Source: Pseudomonadota bacterium
GTDB lineage: Bacteria > Myxococcota_A > Polyangia > Haliangiales > Haliangiaceae
Assembly (NCBI GenBank): GCA_022360315.1
Contig: JAKSDA010000250.1
Span: 1 to 64,000 of the forward strand
Length of the DNA: 64,000 nt
Reading direction: 5' to 3'
Shown here: positions 17,252-25,970 of the stretch, one piece after another
Position numbering within the stretch: position 1 is the first letter of the stretch
Layout of the letters: the number at the start of each line of letters is the position of its first letter
Made by a program: the position numbers and the translations under genes
Notes under the pieces: model-generated
What the model was told of the DNA's origin: nothing
The model's input: only the letters and a program-made list of their open reading frames with translations
Databases searched by the model: none

Positions 17252-18669
17252 TCGCCTTCCTTCTTTGGCCGATCGAAGCGAATGACAAAGTCTCCGCCCG
17301 GACCCACGACCTGTTCCGAATCGCCCGGCTCGCTGGCGTTTGCCTCTGCGGGGACCTCGGGTGGTCCGTAGCCGGGCGGCTGTGCCGCGGTTTGCGGAGC
17401 CTGAGGTGCGCCGTACTGCTCGTAGCCGGCCTGGCCCTCGTAACCGGGCTCTGCGTAGCCGGCCTGGCCCTCGTAACCGGGCTCTGCGTAGTCCGATTGT
17501 CCCCCGTAGCCGGGCTGTTGTTCGTAACCGGGTTGTTCGTAGCCAGGTTGTGCGTAGTTCGGCTGATCGTAGCCGGACTCGCCATAGCCGGCCCGGGCAT
17601 AGTCAGCCTGGTTGTAGCCGGGATCGCCGTAGCCGGGCTCACTGGCCGGCCGACCGTACATATCGGCGCTCTGCGGGTCGCCATACGCTTCGCGGGCGTA
17701 TTCCTGGGCAGCGCTCATGCTGTCGTAGACCGGTTCCTGGGGGACGCCCTGGGTCGATTCCATTCCATACCCCGCCGGGTCGGCCGTCGGGTTCATACCA
17801 ATGACTGTTGCCTCGTCGTCGCCAGCCGGGTCGGGGGTCGGCCACTGGGGCGGGGAAGCGGCCGGTTCTGGGCCATAACTCTCTACCGTGCTGGCTCGCC
17901 GATGGGCGTCGAGCCCATGGGAAGGGTCGCCCTGGCCCAGTAACGGGTCGTGGCTGCCATCGTCGGCAATGGCTGCAAAGGCAGAATCGACAATTTCCGG
18001 GATCTCTGCGAGCGGTTCCGGGCCGGAACTGTCGGGTGCATAGGCCTTGCCCCGGTCGTGAGCCCAGGTCTCGCCGTCCGAAAATTCGCCGCCCAGTGGA
18101 TCGAAGTCGGGCGGCGCCTCAAGGGGTCGCCCGTAATCGGGGACGCCCTCGTCATCGGGGGAGTAGAACGACTCGGCGGGGTCGGCCAGCACCGCTCCGG
18201 CCTCTTCCATGTCGAGCACGTCCTCGGCTTCGACAGGCGGAGTTTCGACCAGCGCCGATTCGACGACCTGGTCGATGCCGACCTGTTCGAACTCGGCCCG
18301 CGCAATCTCTCCGGCGGCCGGCTCTGCTAGCCCGGTGTCGCCAAGAACCTGATGGTCGGCACCCTGGAGCCCGGCATCGGCTTGCTCGCCCGCCATCACG
18401 GCTTGCTCGCCCGCCATCGCGGCTTGCTCGCCCGCCATCGCGGCCTGCTCGCCCGCCATCACGGCCTGCTCGGCTTGCTCGCCCGCCGTCTCGGCTTGCT
18501 CGCCCGCCATGACGTTTGCAGGCTCGAACTGGGGTGGGCCTAGGTAATCCGCGCTAAACGCGGGAAGGCCCTGTCGGACCCGCCACTGGGTGAGCGCGTT
18601 GACCAGTTCCTCGTACGGGATCATGAGAGGGACGATATCACGGGGTAGCGGCTGCCGGGACATCGTCAT
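17248..18669 (-). CDS. Low-complexity acidic protein with AGEQAAM heptads and GYxxPGY repeats
   Basis: The product has 473 residues. A short folded N-terminus (YEELVNALTQWRVRQGLPAF) precedes heptad-like repeats of MAGEQAA (about residues 53-97). An acidic middle region follows, then a long Tyr/Gly/Gln/Pro-rich tail (about 330-440) of units such as GYEQPGYEQQPGY and AEPGYEGQAGY. Tyr-rich prion-like tails of this sort often drive condensation or interaction with other proteins, but no function is proven. It is coupled by a four-base overlap to the degenerate dehydrogenase. A later start at 18624 (MIPYEEL) is possible. Confidence 0.75.
   Translation of the reverse strand: MTMSRQPLPRDIVPLMIPYEELVNALTQWRVRQGLPAFSADYLGPPQFEPANVMAGEQAETAGEQAEQAVMAGEQAAMAGEQAAMAGEQAVMAGEQADAGLQGADHQVLGDTGLAEPAAGEIARAEFEQVGIDQVVESALVETPPVEAEDVLDMEEAGAVLADPAESFYSPDDEGVPDYGRPLEAPPDFDPLGGEFSDGETWAHDRGKAYAPDSSGPEPLAEIPEIVDSAFAAIADDGSHDPLLGQGDPSHGLDAHRRASTVESYGPEPAASPPQWPTPDPAGDDEATVIGMNPTADPAGYGMESTQGVPQEPVYDSMSAAQEYAREAYGDPQSADMYGRPASEPGYGDPGYNQADYARAGYGESGYDQPNYAQPGYEQPGYEQQPGYGGQSDYAEPGYEGQAGYAEPGYEGQAGYEQYGAPQAPQTAAQPPGYGPPEVPAEANASEPGDSEQVVGPGGDFVIRFDRPKKEGE
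18379..18513 (-). repeat. 21-bp tandem repeat coding for AGEQAAM heptads
   Basis: About six copies of a 21-base unit, on the plus strand GGCTTGCTCGCCCGCCATCG plus one base, follow one another with one longer copy. They encode seven-residue units in the minus-strand gene. Near-identical copies suggest recent slippage or unequal exchange. Confidence 0.8.
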
Positions 18670-18765
18670 CGTGCTGCCGGCCGGGCAGCGCGAGTGCGCA
18701 CGGCGAGCACGGTGGTGCGCATGACCGGGTCATTGCCGCGGATGATCTCGATTTACAGCGGTTCT

Positions 18766-19350
18766 CTACTGCCCGGTGTCGGCCGCGGGCTGCCCGGCCG
18801 CGTCGGTGACCTGGAGGCGCAACTCAAAGGTGTGCCCACTTCGCATCACTTCGACCACGATCACGTCGGCCGAGCGCAGCTGAGTCCACAGAGCGACCAG
18901 CTGGGGCGGCTTGACGACCAGCTGACCATTGACCGGCCCGATGATATCGCCCGGGACCAGATCATAGGTGTCGAAACGGGTCTCTCCGGGCATGAACTGG
19001 ATAATTTTCCAGCCGTCAAATCGACCGTCGCGAAAATGCGGGGCGAGTTCGACTCCGCGCAAAAAAGGCCCCGGTCCCCGGTCGAGTACTGCGTGCAATG
19101 CCCGCCGGGATACCGCGGAACGGCGCAGCCGGCGCGGGACTGGCCGGGTGCTGGGCGAGCTTTGCGGCTCGGCTCGCGCCAAAGACCCGGACAGTGCGCG
19201 CGGATCGTCCTCGTCGAATGGAGCCGGCTCGAGCTGCACCGCAGGACCACAGCCCGAAATGCCGAGCAGGCCGACCGCCACCGCCCAGGCGAGCAATCGC
19301 CGCGATGGCGGGTCGTGCCGGCGATCAATGGCAAGCTGACGTCGCACCAT
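18766..19350 (-). CDS. GspC-like lipoprotein with C-terminal PDZ-like domain
   Basis: This 194-residue protein has a lipoprotein signal ending LLGISGC. The C-terminal half (about residues 90-190) resembles the GspC/PDZ region of type II secretion: RGVELAPHFRDGRFDGWKI, then VPGDIIGPVNGQ and a closing VVEVMRSGHTFELRL strand. In the type II secretion system GspC links the inner-membrane platform to the secretin, but here a lipid anchor replaces the usual membrane helix. It lies 12 bases after a HEAT/TPR gene on the same strand. A specialised scaffold or PDZ lipoprotein rather than a true GspC is possible. Confidence 0.7.
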   Translation of the reverse strand: MVRRQLAIDRRHDPPSRRLLAWAVAVGLLGISGCGPAVQLEPAPFDEDDPRALSGSLARAEPQSSPSTRPVPRRLRRSAVSRRALHAVLDRGPGPFLRGVELAPHFRDGRFDGWKIIQFMPGETRFDTYDLVPGDIIGPVNGQLVVKPPQLVALWTQLRSADVIVVEVMRSGHTFELRLQVTDAAGQPAADTGQ

Positions 19351-19362
19351 GATTCGACCCGA

Positions 19363-20883
19363 TCACCGCCGCCGTACAGCCAGACCGAGTATGAGCAAGA
19401 TGAGCCCACCGGCCCCGCCAGCGATGCCCACATACAGCATCCAGCGCCCGGGCGGCTGTGCCCTCTCGGTGATCTGCGCGGACAGGCGGGTGTCGCCAGG
19501 AGTCGATTCTCGTGCCTGCCGAAACGCAGCGCTGCCGTCCTTGCCCGCGGCCTCGAGCGCCTTGCCCACGGCAAAATGATGACTGGCCAGAGCTTCCCGG
19601 GCAAATTCCGCGTCTGGGTCCAAACCGTGGGCTTTGCTGTAGGCCTCGGCGGCCTGCTGCCACGAGCCCTCCCGGGCCAAGAGCTGGGCGTGCTGGTAAT
19701 AGATGGGCGCGATGGTTGCCCGCTCGGGATGATCGGGAACCTGGGCCAGGAGACGGTCAAACGCCGCTGCAGCGTCGGCCCACTTGCCCGCCTGGGCCAG
19801 TGCACTGGCCTCGGCATAGGCCGCGGCATGACGCTCGGCGCGCCGGGCGTCGTAGAACTCGAAAAGCGCCCGGGCCAGCTTGGCAGGTCTGGTTCGGCCC
19901 CGCGCGCGCTTGCCAAAGACCTCGCGATACGTGCGGCGCAGCTCGATGTCGGCGAGTTCGCGGTAGGTGAGCCAGAGCGGAACCTCTTCCTCGCTGAGTT
20001 TGCCGCCGGGCAGGGTCAGTTTGCGCTTGGGCGCGGGCGGCGGCTCGCGGCCAGTTACGTACGCCATGAGCGATTGTCGCGCGGCCTCGCGAATCTCGGC
20101 AACCGGATGATCGGCCAGGCCGAGCAACGGTGCAAAGGCCTCGCGCTGTTTGGTGGTGCCGTAGGCGCGGATGACCGCGAGGAGAAGATTGCGGTCGAAC
20201 AGGGCCCCCTCGAGCGCCTTGTTGGGATCCTGCCGGTCGAGCCGATCGAGCTGATAGGCGGCATAACGGCGCAGCGACCGGCTTTTTCTCCGGTTGCTCG
20301 CAGTCACGATCAAGGCGGGCAGAGAGTGGGGAGCCATCTTGCGCAAGTAGCGCCCGCACTCGTCGCGATAGATCGCTCCGACCTCGCTGAACCCAAAATC
20401 GAGAATCGCCGCGCCCGCCTCAACACTGGTTGCCCCGGCCAGCGCGCGAATTGCCGCCACATCGGCAAATACGTCGCCCAGCCCGGGCAGACCGAGATCG
20501 AGTTTGGCCAACTCGCCGAGCCAATCGAAATCATCGCCCCGGTCGACCTTTTGCTTGCCCTTGGGGGTGCGAAAACGGCCTTTTTTATCCGGTACATCGG
20601 CATTGATCGCGGCCAGGACCGCACGTCGCTCGCCCTCGCTGGAGCTTCGCGTGCGGCCGAGGAATTCGGTCAACACGGGTATGGCCGGGGCGCCCAGCTC
20701 GGCCAGCTCGGCCGCCGCAGCCACACGCTCGCGGCCGGCCCCCGCAGTCGCTACCACATCGAGAAGTTGCTGGGCAGAATCCGCTGCCCTGGCAACTGCA
20801 TCGCCAGGTGCAATACCGGTGACAGGAGCCATGACAAGGACCGCCAGGGCGGCGTGACAGAGTCGGTGAATGGTGCAATTCAT
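19363..20883 (-). CDS. HEAT- and TPR-repeat protein with C-terminal membrane anchor
   Basis: The protein has about 506 residues from the ATG at 20883, which gives a signal peptide (RLCHAALAVLVMAPVTGIAP). HEAT-like helical pairs occupy the first half (for example AAAELAELGAPAIPVLTEFL and FAPLLGLADHPVAEIREAAR). TPR-like units follow around WADAAAAFDRLLAQVPDHPE and WQQAAEAYSKAHGLDPDAE. A C-terminal hydrophobic helix and RRR tail anchor the protein. The exported repeat region would face the periplasm. The frame is open for another 27 codons upstream, but those run over the 3' end of the PilZ gene. Scaffold function is inferred. Confidence 0.8.
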   Translation of the reverse strand: MNCTIHRLCHAALAVLVMAPVTGIAPGDAVARAADSAQQLLDVVATAGAGRERVAAAAELAELGAPAIPVLTEFLGRTRSSSEGERRAVLAAINADVPDKKGRFRTPKGKQKVDRGDDFDWLGELAKLDLGLPGLGDVFADVAAIRALAGATSVEAGAAILDFGFSEVGAIYRDECGRYLRKMAPHSLPALIVTASNRRKSRSLRRYAAYQLDRLDRQDPNKALEGALFDRNLLLAVIRAYGTTKQREAFAPLLGLADHPVAEIREAARQSLMAYVTGREPPPAPKRKLTLPGGKLSEEEVPLWLTYRELADIELRRTYREVFGKRARGRTRPAKLARALFEFYDARRAERHAAAYAEASALAQAGKWADAAAAFDRLLAQVPDHPERATIAPIYYQHAQLLAREGSWQQAAEAYSKAHGLDPDAEFAREALASHHFAVGKALEAAGKDGSAAFRQARESTPGDTRLSAQITERAQPPGRWMLYVGIAGGAGGLILLILGLAVRRR

Positions 20884-20902
20884 GGCGCGTGCACGTGCCT
20901 TG

Positions 20903-21280
20903 CTAATGCAACACCCGCTCGCTGGCAAATGTTTCGTGCCACCGATCACGGCTGTCTTTGACAAACTCGACGAAACGAAGGCCGATGCCCTGGGCCCGAC
21001 CCGGCTCCTTGCCGGCTGAAAAGTTGAAACAATAATGATGCTTTACCTCGGCATAAGCAACCACGTCACCCCTGCTATCAGGGATGCCGAAGTGCACCGT
21101 GACAAAACTGCCGAGCGGCAGTGGCTCAAACATCTCGATCATCATACCCCCCAGCGAGATGTTGCGGGCAATCGCCGATATGTTGCCGAAAATCTCGCTC
21201 TTGACCACAACCGGGAATGCCTTGTCAAAGCGCAATTCGATGCGCCTGTCGTCTCGTTTGTCCAGAACCCGCTCTTTCAT
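20903..21280 (-). CDS. PilZ-domain protein
   Basis: This 125-residue single-domain protein has the PilZ c-di-GMP signature: RRIELRF near residue 12 for the RxxxR region, and NISLGGM around residue 40 for the (D/N)xSxxG motif. The spacing is normal. The remaining strands (VVVKSEIFGNISAIA, VTVHFGIP, IGLRFVEF) match a small beta barrel. Such proteins bind c-di-GMP and often act on motility, pili or polysaccharide synthesis. It is upstream of the HEAT/TPR gene on the same strand. Confidence 0.9.
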   Translation of the reverse strand: MKERVLDKRDDRRIELRFDKAFPVVVKSEIFGNISAIARNISLGGMMIEMFEPLPLGSFVTVHFGIPDSRGDVVAYAEVKHHYCFNFSAGKEPGRAQGIGLRFVEFVKDSRDRWHETFASERVLH

Positions 21281-21364
21281 ACATCGAGATCTTAAATTGG
21301 TGTCAATGATGCAGTCAAAAAACCTACACTGGAGTACATATGACAGCGTGATATAACGCGCCGC

Positions 21365-22348
21365 ATGAAGACGCTGGTCACCGGGGCGACCGGGTTTATC
21401 GGCTCGGCAGTGGTTCGCAAGTTACTGGCAAGCGGCCGTGAGGTTCGCGCGTTGGTCGAGCCGGGGGCGAGTCTACACACCCTGGACGGTCTGGATGTCG
21501 AGGTTGTTCGCGGCGACGTCTGTGATCGGGATACGGTGGATCGGGCGTTTCGGGGGGTGCGATTTCTCTATCATCTGGCCGCCATCTACAAGATCTGGAC
21601 GCCCGATCACCGGCGCATGTACGAGGTCAATGTCGAGGGCACCAAGAATGTCTTGTTTGCCGCGATGCGATCGCAGGTGGACAGGGTCGTTCACACCAGT
21701 TCGATCGCGGCGGTGGGGCTGCCTGAGAGTGGACAGCTGGCCGACGAGACCACTCTGTTCAACTACTGGAAAGACGCCGACCACTACATTCGGTCCAAGT
21801 GGCTGTCCGAGCGCGATGCACTGCGATTTGCTGGCGAAGGCGTTCCAGTTATCGTGGTCAATCCGGCGTTTGTCTTTGGCGTGGGCGACGCGGCTCCGAC
21901 CCCGACGGGCAGTTTGATCCTCGAGGCTCTACGCGGCCGTGTCCCGGGCTATCCGGGTGGCGGGTTCAATGCGGTCGATGTCGAGGATGTGGCCGAGGCA
22001 CACGTTTTGGCCGAAGCAAAGGGTCGGGTGGGCGAACGCTATATCGCGGGCAATCACAATGTCACATACCGGCAGTTCTACGAGGAGGTCGCGGCGGTCG
22101 CGGATCTTCGGCCGATCACTCGCAAGTTGCCGGGACCGCTGGTCCAGAGCATGGCCTGGGCGATGGAATCGGCGGCCCGATTTACCCAGCGTCCGCCGCG
22201 GATCACCCGCAAGGCGGCCTGGTATGCCGCCCGGCGGGTGTGGTTCGACACCGGCAAGGCCCACGCAGAACTGGGCATGCCGACCACCCCGCTGCGCCAG
22301 ACCATTGCCAGAGCCGTGGAGTGGTTTCGAGACCACGGGTATGTATGA
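21365..22348 (+). CDS. NAD-dependent sugar epimerase/dehydratase, HpnA-like
   Basis: This 327-residue extended short-chain dehydrogenase begins with the Rossmann motif MKTLVTGATGFIGSAVVRKL. Catalytic residues are visible as HTSSIAAVG (Ser) and YIRSKW (Tyr-x-x-x-Lys). The family context VNVEGTKNVLFAA and NPAFVFGVGDAAPTPTG match hopanoid-associated sugar epimerases. In other bacteria HpnA-type proteins sit in hopanoid clusters, but no such cluster is seen here, so a related nucleotide-sugar or lipid-linked role remains open. Confidence 0.9.
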   Translation: MKTLVTGATGFIGSAVVRKLLASGREVRALVEPGASLHTLDGLDVEVVRGDVCDRDTVDRAFRGVRFLYHLAAIYKIWTPDHRRMYEVNVEGTKNVLFAAMRSQVDRVVHTSSIAAVGLPESGQLADETTLFNYWKDADHYIRSKWLSERDALRFAGEGVPVIVVNPAFVFGVGDAAPTPTGSLILEALRGRVPGYPGGGFNAVDVEDVAEAHVLAEAKGRVGERYIAGNHNVTYRQFYEEVAAVADLRPITRKLPGPLVQSMAWAMESAARFTQRPPRITRKAAWYAARRVWFDTGKAHAELGMPTTPLRQTIARAVEWFRDHGYV

Positions 22349-22429
22349 GCTTCGCATTCTCCCGCCGGGACGTCCGACATGGAGAATGTCTCGGTGGCAC
22401 CCTGTAAGAGCTCGGAGTATGCTCCCTGT

Positions 22430-22448
22430 CATCGTGAACTTCACGATG
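22430..22448. promoter_or_regulatory. Perfect palindrome upstream of the PDZ-redoxin gene
   Basis: CATCGTGAA and TTCACGATG are separated by a single base, giving a 19-base near-perfect dyad. It lies 31 bases before the chosen start of the PDZ-thioredoxin gene. It could be an operator, but no known consensus matches and the region also contains upstream alternative starts. Confidence 0.35.
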
Positions 22449-22478
22449 ACAACCCCCTTCAAAGTACCGACAAACGCC

Positions 22479-23309
22479 ATGCGTCTCACAAACACGATGG
22501 GTCTTTTGTGTGTCATCTGGTTTGCTGCGGTGGGTTCGGTTGCGGCCAGTCCAGCCTCTCAGTTGCCGGAAGGTCCGCCGTGGCTCGGTGTCGTGATCAC
22601 CGACGGCCTGCACGGCGCGCGGGTCAACGAGGTCATTGCCGAGACTCCCGCAGACGATGCGGGATTGATCCCGGGCGATGAGATCACCGCTGTGGCCGAT
22701 ACCCGCGTGGCCACGTTTCAGGCTCTCAAGCTGGTCTTGAGCCAGTACCGCGTATCCGATCGAGTCACCCTCAAAGTATGGCGCGACGGGCGCGTTTTCG
22801 ACATTCCGGCCATCCTCGGCGCCAAGCTGACCGACAGCGAAATCCTCTACCAGCGCCTGGTCGGACGGCCGGCTCCCGACTTCGACCTGCCCGCCGTCGA
22901 GCCTGTGGGCCGGGCTGGGGTCGGCAGTCTGGATTCCCTGCGCGGCAAGGTGGCGGTCATGTATTTCTTCGATACCCATTGCCGGGAATGTGCCGACCTC
23001 TACCGGCCGCTTTCGCGTCTGGCCGACCAGCGCCGGCGCGACGGCATGGCCGTCCTGGCGCTGAGCCGGGAGTCGCGCGATGTTCTCGATGCGTGGGCGC
23101 GGCGATGGTTGCCCTCATTCGCGGTTCTTCACGATACCTACGGCGAAGTTGCGCGGATGTATCGCATCGACCAGCGACCCGCGCTGGTCGTTGTCAATCG
23201 CAAGGGCGAGGTGTGTTATGCAGGTATCGGGCAGGCGGGCAACCTGAAGCACGCGATCTTTGCTGCCGAGCGGGCCCTTGACAGCGGACGCAGGAGCTGG
23301 GCTCGCTGA
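22479..23309 (+). CDS. Periplasmic PDZ-thioredoxin (TlpA/redoxin-like) fusion protein
   Basis: The protein has about 276 residues. The ATG at 22479 gives a clean signal peptide (LLCVIWFAAVGSVAAS); earlier in-frame starts lack one. Residues 30-105 form a PDZ domain (WLGVVITD, ETPADDAGLIPGDEI). Residues 120-270 form a redoxin domain beginning GRPAPDFDLP, with the active-site pair Cys-Arg-Glu-Cys in DTHCRECADLY and the cis-Pro region QRPALVVV. A PDZ domain joined to a thiol oxidoreductase is less usual and could direct the enzyme to a client's exposed C-terminus. It precedes a VWA gene. Confidence 0.88.
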   Translation: MRLTNTMGLLCVIWFAAVGSVAASPASQLPEGPPWLGVVITDGLHGARVNEVIAETPADDAGLIPGDEITAVADTRVATFQALKLVLSQYRVSDRVTLKVWRDGRVFDIPAILGAKLTDSEILYQRLVGRPAPDFDLPAVEPVGRAGVGSLDSLRGKVAVMYFFDTHCRECADLYRPLSRLADQRRRDGMAVLALSRESRDVLDAWARRWLPSFAVLHDTYGEVARMYRIDQRPALVVVNRKGEVCYAGIGQAGNLKHAIFAAERALDSGRRSWAR

Positions 23310-24741
23310 ACAAGGTCGGCCCAAACCGCGCTTGAACCACCACATCCACGAATTTGCCCGGTTGCTCCGCCAAAACGGTGTACGGGTATCCACCGCCGAA
23401 ATTGCCGATGCAGTGCGCGCCGTAGCAGCGGTGAGAGTTGGCGATCCGGCCGAGGTACGGGCCACCCTAGGTACCACGTTGATCAAACGCACCGAGGATC
23501 GCCCGACATTTGACGAGCTTTTCGAGCTCTATTTCTGCCGCGCGTCCGCGCTGTCCAATGCACTGGATTCACAGCTGCTTTCTCCCGCCCGGCAGAACTC
23601 TGCCGGAGATCCGGTCACCACCGAGTTCGCCGATCAGATCGTCACCGGTGCCGCAGCGCTGAATTCTGTGGCCCGCATGGGTCTTGGCTTGCGTGCGCCC
23701 GAAATCGCTGCGCTGGTCCAGCGCGCAGCTCACGAGGTTGATCTCGACGGCATACGCACGCCCCTGCAAGTCGGCTACTACGGATACCAGCTAGCCGAGG
23801 TGCTCGGCCTGGCCCAGGCCGAGGCTGCAGCGCTCGACATGATCGACCGCGCAGCGGCCTCGGCGGGACTCGCCGATGCAACGCGCGACGCGGTTCGCGC
23901 CGAGGTCGTTCGCAACTTCGCAGTCATGCGCGACGCAGTGCGCGAGTACGTCGCCCGCGCGTTTGCCAGGCAAAACCTCGACTACAGGCGCACGCTGGCC
24001 CTCGGTCACCTGGCCGAAAAGCCGCTCAGTTCGCTCACCGACAACGAGATCGCCGAGCTGCGCCGAGAGCTCTTGCGCCTGGCCCGCATGATGCGGACGC
24101 GGTTTGCACAAAGGCCGGAGAAAAAGAAACGCGGTCGTCTCGACCTCGGGCGCACCCTGCGCAAATCGCTGGCCAGCGGCGGAATTCCGTTCGACATCCA
24201 CTGGCGTGAACGCCGCAAGCGCAAGCCTCGCCTGATCGTACTTTGCGACATATCCGATTCAGTACGCAATGTGTCGCGCTTCATGCTCGAATTGGTCTAC
24301 ACACTGCAAGAGCTGTTCGACCGCGTCACTGCATTTGCCTTTGTCGCCGAACTCGGTGAGCTGACTGACCTGTTTCGCCAATATGAGATCGACCGAGCCA
24401 TTGCTCTGGCCTACTCCGGGACAGTCGTCAATACGTTCGCCAATTCCAATTACGGACGCACTTTCGAACAGTTCGCCGAACGGTACATGGACAGAGTAAC
24501 TGGTCGAACCACAGTCATCATCATCGGTGATGGTCGCAACAACTATCACACGAGTCATGCATCGCTGCTCGGCGACATCCGGCGGCGGGCCAAGCAGGTT
24601 TTGTGGTTGAACCCCGAACCCCGAGCCCTTTGGGGCTTTGGTGACAGCGCGATGGCCGAATACGAGCCCTACTGCGATCGAGTGATGGTGGTGCGCAACC
24701 TCGATGGACTGCGCGAAGCCATTGATCGTTCGATCCTGTGA
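23260..24741 (+). CDS. VWA (CoxE-like) domain protein
   Basis: The protein has about 493 residues from a TTG at 23260, or 469 from a TTG at 23332 that avoids overlap with the redoxin gene. The N-terminal part is helical (HIHEFARLLRQNGVRVSTAE). The C-terminal VWA domain has a MIDAS site with DISDS in VLCDISDSVRNVSRF, a Thr-containing loop (SGTVVNTF) and an Asp loop (IIIGDGRNNY). CoxE-like VWA proteins usually act with an AAA+ MoxR-type ATPase in metal-cofactor insertion or complex assembly. No MoxR gene is next to it here. The domain call is secure; its partner is unknown. Confidence 0.88.
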   Translation: MLPSGPLTADAGAGLAEQGRPKPRLNHHIHEFARLLRQNGVRVSTAEIADAVRAVAAVRVGDPAEVRATLGTTLIKRTEDRPTFDELFELYFCRASALSNALDSQLLSPARQNSAGDPVTTEFADQIVTGAAALNSVARMGLGLRAPEIAALVQRAAHEVDLDGIRTPLQVGYYGYQLAEVLGLAQAEAAALDMIDRAAASAGLADATRDAVRAEVVRNFAVMRDAVREYVARAFARQNLDYRRTLALGHLAEKPLSSLTDNEIAELRRELLRLARMMRTRFAQRPEKKKRGRLDLGRTLRKSLASGGIPFDIHWRERRKRKPRLIVLCDISDSVRNVSRFMLELVYTLQELFDRVTAFAFVAELGELTDLFRQYEIDRAIALAYSGTVVNTFANSNYGRTFEQFAERYMDRVTGRTTVIIIGDGRNNYHTSHASLLGDIRRRAKQVLWLNPEPRALWGFGDSAMAEYEPYCDRVMVVRNLDGLREAIDRSIL

Positions 24742-24810
24742 ACACACCATGGTGCAATTCGCCACCGTTGCTTGACCGTCTAATGATCGCCTACTAAACT
24801 GCCATTAAAC

Positions 24811-25539
24811 GTGGCAAGAGCAACTGACGACGCCGTTATGATGGAGGTGTCCGCGCTCACCGTGGACCCGGTCACGGGATTACCGGCGGTGCTCTTGGAG
24901 CCCGTGGCTGCCGATAGCCGTGGTTTCCCCATGATCATATCCATCGGTATGAGCGAAGCATCGGCCATTGCCACTGAGCTCGATGGCATCGAGTTCGAAA
25001 GACCGTGCACTCATCAGCTCATGTGTTCGCTTCTGGCCGACGTCGGTGCCCGTGTCGAGCGAATCGAAATCCACGACATGACCAACGGATGCTTTCATGT
25101 GCGCATCCGTCTCTTGCTGCCCAACGGAAACTACATCACGCGAGACAGTCGTGCCTCGGATGCGCTCGCCCTGGCACTGCATACCGGAGCGCAGATCGAA
25201 GTCGCCGCCAAGGTTGCCGCGCAGATCCGCGCCGAGGACGACCTCGACGAAGAGATCGCTGCACAGCCGGGATACGCCAGCGATCACCTATGGCCAGCTG
25301 CCGAGACGCCCTGGGACGGCGATGGTCTGGACGGCCACGGACTGGACAGCGATGCAGTGGACGGCCACGGCCGAAACAGCGGCGCAACCGACGGCGCTCG
25401 AACCGACGGCGCTCGAACCGACAGCAATCGATGGGATGGGGACAGTTCAGAGACCGCCACAGACGTCTCTCGCGGCAGTCTCGTTTGCAGTGACCTATCC
25501 GAGGTAAGCGACGAGGCCTTTGGCAAGTGGAAAATGTGA
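24811..25539 (+). CDS. Bifunctional nuclease (BFN/DUF151) domain protein with repetitive tail
   Basis: This 242-residue protein has a DUF151/BFN domain over residues 10-145, with RGFPMIISIGMSEASAIATE, RPCTHQLMCSLL and SRASDALALALHTGAQIEVA. The family includes proteins with reported RNase/DNase activity, though many members lack proof. Residues 165-215 are a low-complexity tail rich in Asp, Gly and Arg, with short tandem units (DGHG, DGARTDGARTD) encoded by a 15-base DNA repeat. The tail is probably disordered. Confidence 0.87.
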   Translation: MARATDDAVMMEVSALTVDPVTGLPAVLLEPVAADSRGFPMIISIGMSEASAIATELDGIEFERPCTHQLMCSLLADVGARVERIEIHDMTNGCFHVRIRLLLPNGNYITRDSRASDALALALHTGAQIEVAAKVAAQIRAEDDLDEEIAAQPGYASDHLWPAAETPWDGDGLDGHGLDSDAVDGHGRNSGATDGARTDGARTDSNRWDGDSSETATDVSRGSLVCSDLSEVSDEAFGKWKM

Positions 25540-25970
25540 CTAGATGCCATCGCTGAATATCGATCGATCGTCGCCGTCAACTCCCTGAACAACATTGCCA
25601 TCGCCGAAAGGCACCGGCCGGAACAGTGATCGTGCACCTGTGACAATGAAAATGTGGCGGTTGAACGCAGTCGTCGAAATGCGATCTCATGAAACCGGAA
25701 ACCCATGTGCAAGACATGGTAGGGCAGGTTCAGCGCACTGAGGACAACCCACGCACCTGGTGCGTCGCCAGCCGAGGAGTCACTCCGGATTCAATCCGCC
25801 TCATCGCCAGCACAGAGCTGCATTCGGGGTTTGTGGCATTTGGGAGATCTCGCCCGACTCGTCAACCAAATTCCTACATACGATCGCCAGGTAGCATAAC
25901 GAAAAATGAAATGATCAATTCTCCTTGCTGGCTCTTTACCGAGGCGATACTCTGGCCGAAAGGATAGTGC
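25540..25970. other. 430-bp intergenic region without a gene
   Basis: No frame here has a ribosome site or recognisable domain. The part before 25971 is AT-richer and ends with AAAGGA before the ATG of the HEAT gene, so a promoter for that operon probably lies here. Confidence 0.5.

Noticed and set aside
18694..20961. A 755-codon plus-strand open frame
   Set aside because: It is antisense to the GspC-like and HEAT/TPR genes, which carry recognisable signal peptides and repeats; high GC gives long spurious frames.
25689..25967. A 92-codon plus-strand frame before the HEAT gene
   Set aside because: No ribosome site, mixed composition and no family likeness; treated as non-coding.
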